DNA of 64,000 nt from Planosporangium sp963837285 (GTDB taxonomy: Bacteria; Actinomycetota; Actinomycetes; Mycobacteriales; Micromonosporaceae): NCBI GenBank assembly GCA_963837285.1, contig CAWIMS010000002.1:434001-498000 (forward strand), in the 5' to 3' direction. Positions 61,306-64,000 of the stretch are shown piece after piece. Each line of letters starts with the position of its first letter. The stretch's first letter is position 1. The position numbers and the translations under genes were made by a program. The notes beneath the pieces were generated by a model. It had not been told where the DNA came from and did no database searches. It saw only the letters and a list, made by a program, of their open reading frames with translations.

Positions 61306-62424
61306 GTGCGTGACTCGGTCGAGATCGGGTTGGGGAAGACCGCCCAGCGCGGGTATCACCTCGACGACATAGCGGTCGTGCCGACCCGGCGCACCCGGGA
61401 CGTCGACGACGTCTCGACGGCGTGGCAACTGGACGCCTACCAGTTCAAGATCCCCTGCGTGGCGCACCCGTCGGACGCGACGATGAGCCCTGCCACCGCG
61501 ATCGCCCTGGGCCGCCTCGGCGGTCTCGGTGTGCTCAACGTGGAAGGGCTCTGGTGCCGCTATGAAGACCCTTCTCGGGTACTGGGTGAGCTGGCCGCCC
61601 TTGACGAGGAGGGCCCGACGACGCGCCGGTTGCAGCAGGTGTACGCGGAGCCGATCAAGCCCGAGCTGATCGTGGAGCGGGTCAAGCAGATCCGCGACGG
61701 CGGCGTGACCGTGGCAGTGCGGGTGTCACCGCAGCACACGCTGGCCCTCGCCCCGGTGATCCTCGACGCGGGCGTGGACATTCTGGTCATCCAGGGCACG
61801 CTGGTGTCGGCCGAGCACGTGTCCACCGTGGACGAGCCGCTCAACCTCAAGGAGTTCATCGCCGACCTCGACCTGCCGGTCGTGGTGGGCGGCTGCACCA
61901 ACTACCAGACCGCGCTGCACCTCATGCGGACAGGCGCGGCCGGCGTGATCGTCGGGATCGGTGGCGACGACTGGTCGACCACCGACCGGGTGCTGGGTAT
62001 CCGGGTGCCGATGGCCACCGCGACCGCCGACGCGGCCGCCGCCCGCCGGGACTATCTGGACGAGACCGGCGGCCGGTACGTGCACCTCATCGCCGACGGC
62101 GACGTGCAGACGTCCGGTGACGTGGCCAAGGCGCTCGGCTGTGGGGCCGACGCGGTGATGCTCGGCGAGCCGCTGTCGCGCAGCGAGGAAGCACCGGCCG
62201 GGGGTGCCTGGTGGCACTCGGCGGCGAGCCACCCCAAGTTGCCGCGGGGCTCGTTCGGGGCGGCCGAGGAGTCGCTGGGCACCATGGAGAAGGTGCTGTT
62301 CGGGCCGTCGGACGACCCGGACGGGGTGCTCAACCTGTTCGGCGGGCTGCGGCGGGCGATGGCCAAGTGCGGGTACCGCGACCTGAAGGAGTTCCAGAAG
62401 GTCGGCCTGGTCCTGGACCGCTGA
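61306..62424 (+). CDS. guaB3: GuaB3-family IMP-dehydrogenase-related protein
   Basis: Predicted 372 residues. GTG 61306 (VRDSVEIGLGKTAQRGYHLD) is preferred to a TTG four codons upstream. Same barrel as GuaB but without CBS domains, as in mycobacterial GuaB3. The position of the catalytic Cys loop reads GIGGDDWSTTDRVLGI, so the usual ICTT cysteine appears to be replaced. C-terminal flap sequences (GSFGAAEESLGTMEKVLFGP) differ from GuaB. The role is not settled for actinobacteria. Confidence 0.9.
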   Translation: MRDSVEIGLGKTAQRGYHLDDIAVVPTRRTRDVDDVSTAWQLDAYQFKIPCVAHPSDATMSPATAIALGRLGGLGVLNVEGLWCRYEDPSRVLGELAALDEEGPTTRRLQQVYAEPIKPELIVERVKQIRDGGVTVAVRVSPQHTLALAPVILDAGVDILVIQGTLVSAEHVSTVDEPLNLKEFIADLDLPVVVGGCTNYQTALHLMRTGAAGVIVGIGGDDWSTTDRVLGIRVPMATATADAAAARRDYLDETGGRYVHLIADGDVQTSGDVAKALGCGADAVMLGEPLSRSEEAPAGGAWWHSAASHPKLPRGSFGAAEESLGTMEKVLFGPSDDPDGVLNLFGGLRRAMAKCGYRDLKEFQKVGLVLDR

Positions 62425-62546
62425 CGCTGCGGAGCGCCGCCGGCCGAAACGTGCCGCGGAGCGAGGGAGCGCAGCGACTGAGTGGAGCGGTGCGTGCAGG
62501 CCGGAGTTGAGGCGCGAGCCGCGCGAGCGGAGCGAGCGCCAACAAC

Positions 62547-62966
62547 TCAGCGGGGCAGCGCCTGCTGTAGCTCGGCGCGCAGCGCGGGCGTCAGCATCTC
62601 GCCGGCCTGCTTGACCAGCCGGGCCATCTCGTACCCGACGACGCCGATGTCCGCGTCCCGGGCGGCGAGCGTCGCCAGGATCGAGCCGTCGCGGATCGAC
62701 ATCACCAGGAAGTACCCGCGACCCATCTCGACCACGGTCTGCCGCACCTCGTCGCCGTCGAAGATGTTCGCCGCGCCGCTGGTGACGCTGACCAGCCCGG
62801 ACGTCACGGCGGCGAGTTGGTCGGCACTGTCCCGAGGCAGGTGATCCGAGCAGGCGACCAGTAGGCCGTCGGACGAGACCACAACGGCGTGCGCCACCCC
62901 GGGCACACGCTCAGTGAACGCGCTGATCAGCCAGTTGAGGTCCCTGGCTTGCTGACTAAGACTCAC
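62547..62966 (-). CDS. Roadblock/LC7 domain protein (conservon CvnB type)
   Basis: Predicted 139 residues from GTG 62966: VSLSQQARDLNWLISAFTER, VPGVAHAVVVSSDGLLVACS, then VRQTVVEMGRGYFLVMSIRD. The Longin-like fold of CvnB/MglB-type proteins usually regulates a small GTPase (CvnD). It lies 27 nt after the kinase gene, as in conservons. The expected DUF742 and GTPase genes are not downstream: GC-rich gagc-type sequence and convergent guaB3 follow. Confidence 0.9.
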   Translation of the reverse strand: MSLSQQARDLNWLISAFTERVPGVAHAVVVSSDGLLVACSDHLPRDSADQLAAVTSGLVSVTSGAANIFDGDEVRQTVVEMGRGYFLVMSIRDGSILATLAARDADIGVVGYEMARLVKQAGEMLTPALRAELQQALPR

Positions 62967-62993
62967 GCGACCCTCCCCCCTGCTGCGCTCAGG

Positions 62994-64000
62994 CTAGCGT
63001 TCACCCTTTTGACTAAGCTCTTCGGCGGTCGCCCGGTGTACGCCGCTATAGAACGCGCTGAGCATGCTACTGACCTGCGACGGGTCTGGCTCGTGAACGA
63101 TCTTCGCAGGTTGGTCGACGGGCCGCTGAGCCGGGACGATTCCTTCTCCCGGAAGCTGCGCCATGGGCACCCGGATCGGCAGGCCGGCGTCGCTGGTACC
63201 GGCGTCGACCGGACCACGCGGCGCCGGTGCGGGCTGCTTGTTCGTGCTGGCCGGAACTTTGCGCGACCACCACCGGCTGGCTTCGTGCGCGCTGGTACTG
63301 ACCGCGCTGAGGACGTCTTCCGCCCGGGTCGGCGTGGCACGCCGGGGCGCACCATCGTGCCCGATCGACCGGTTCACCGGGGTGCCCGGGGGCAGCGAGA
63401 GGCCGGCTGCCGGTCCGGTCGCCGGTCCGGCCGGCGATGGCGAAGCTACCGGCCCGCCGACCCGCAGCGGCCCGATGTGCGGCCCGGGCGGCTGTGGCCC
63501 CGCTGGCTGTGGCCCCGCTGGCTGTGACCTGGCCGGCGGCCCAACGGGCGGCCCGACCGGTGGCCCGGCCGGCGGCATCGTTGCGGGCGCCACTGTGGCG
63601 GGCGGCATCGTTGCGGGCGGCATCGTTGCGGGTGGCTGGACCCGGCCGACGGGTGCGGCCGCTGAGGTGGCGGGCATGGCCGCCGTGGCCGCGACCGGAG
63701 CGCCCACCGAGGCGCCCGGGATCCGGATGGGACCGCCGACGACGCGGGCGACCGGGCGGCGCAGCGAGGCGGCGTTACCCACGACGGTGATCACCGGTAG
63801 CCCGGCCGCCGGGGTGGGCGTACCCGGCATCCGCAGGACCGGACCCGCGCTCGCGGCCGGTTGCAGGGCGGGCTGTCGAATCGGTTGGGCCTCCGGCTGC
63901 CTGACCGGCTCCACCCCGGGCTGCGGCGCCGAGACCCCGGGCTGCGGCGTCGAGACCCCGGGCTGCGGCGTCGAGACCCCGGGCTGCGGCGTCGAGACCC
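62994..64000 (-). CDS. Sensor histidine kinase C-terminal part (conservon CvnA type, 5' part outside the window)
   Basis: About 335 C-terminal residues of a protein continuing beyond base 64000. No kinase domain is visible here; this is the long disordered tail rich in Pro, Ala and Gly (PPATMPPATVAPATMPPAGP) that precedes a conserved end: LPIRVPMAQLPGEG and SQVSSMLSAFYSGVHRATAE. That end is typical of actinobacterial nitrate/sulfonate-type sensor kinases that precede roadblock genes. Heptapeptide repeats PQPGVST start at the window edge. Confidence 0.75.
   Translation of the reverse strand, partial: VSTPQPGVSTPQPGVSTPQPGVSAPQPGVEPVRQPEAQPIRQPALQPAASAGPVLRMPGTPTPAAGLPVITVVGNAASLRRPVARVVGGPIRIPGASVGAPVAATAAMPATSAAAPVGRVQPPATMPPATMPPATVAPATMPPAGPPVGPPVGPPARSQPAGPQPAGPQPPGPHIGPLRVGGPVASPSPAGPATGPAAGLSLPPGTPVNRSIGHDGAPRRATPTRAEDVLSAVSTSAHEASRWWSRKVPASTNKQPAPAPRGPVDAGTSDAGLPIRVPMAQLPGEGIVPAQRPVDQPAKIVHEPDPSQVSSMLSAFYSGVHRATAEELSQKGER
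63916..63999. repeat. Four 21-bp tandem repeats at the window edge
   Basis: The unit begins CCGGGCTGCGGCGTCGAGAC; four copies (the first with one change) run into the edge and may continue. It codes PQPGVST heptapeptides of the kinase tail. Confidence 0.9.

Overview
The window is GC-rich (about 70%) actinobacterial chromosome. Gene order and several family-specific traits (His-tailed GroEL1 beside groES, Zn-type S14, a WhiB factor, NnrD/E fused in one gene, a DUF1918 gene, GuaB3 beside GuaB) fit the Micromonosporaceae (Micromonospora/Actinoplanes group). The family assignment is an inference; no rRNA is present to prove it.

Layout. 1-1066 is the 3' end of rpoC, followed by three tandem stem-loops and two small membrane-protein genes. 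2.7-7.4 kb is the str operon (rpsL-rpsG-fusA-tuf). 7.4-17.4 kb is the fused S10-spc operon (rpsJ to rplO). 17.7-20.6 kb is secY-adk-map, then a DUF1707 gene. 21.2-25.3 kb is the alpha operon (infA-rpmJ-rpsM-rpsK-rpsD-rpoA-rplQ) with truA behind it. 26.2-29.5 kb (minus) encodes a very large Pro/Gly-rich single-pass membrane protein made largely of tandem repeats. 29.6-35.3 kb carries an RsmC-like methyltransferase, an ABC-F ATPase, a ThiD-like kinase, a HemD-winged-helix fusion (minus), a shortened methyltransferase and a lipoprotein. 35.5-40.9 kb is rplM-rpsI-glmM-SDR-glmS. 40.9-42.5 kb (minus) is a WXG100-like/DUF1023 hydrolase pair. 42.6-48.1 kb is acpS-nnrDE-alr-hydrolase and then the tsaE/tsaB-rimI-tsaD cluster, which is visibly deleted. 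48.1-53.5 kb is accessory (PL6 polysaccharide lyase, a ybaK remnant, a THUMP-like methyltransferase, DUF1918, an orphan sugar-binding lipoprotein). 53.5-55.8 kb is groES-groEL1 under two CIRCE operators. 56-59.2 kb holds a sulfite-oxidase-family gene, a whiB gene and a LuxR regulator gene, all broken by frameshifts. 59.2-62.4 kb is DUF5319, guaB and guaB3. The window ends in a roadblock/LC7 gene and the C-terminal part of a conservon-type sensor kinase.

How it works together. Most of the window makes the translation machine (22 ribosomal proteins of the str, S10, spc and alpha operons plus L13 and S9, three translation factors, RNAP alpha and beta-prime, SecY). It also carries early cell-wall precursor genes (glmM, glmS, alr), guanine nucleotide synthesis and protein folding. 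The str, S10 and infA operons share a conserved leader/upstream sequence.

Most notable points. (1) One family of long inverted repeats, each arm containing a 19-bp palindrome, lies just 3' of four unrelated genes; a second family occurs twice. (2) A 25-nt hairpin motif is identical in the rpsL and rpsJ leaders and partly present before infA. (3) Clean single-base insertions break tuf and groEL1, and internal deletions fuse tsaE to tsaB and gut tsaD and ybaK. Because tuf is essential, at least part of this damage is probably sequencing or assembly error, and read mapping should settle which parts are real.
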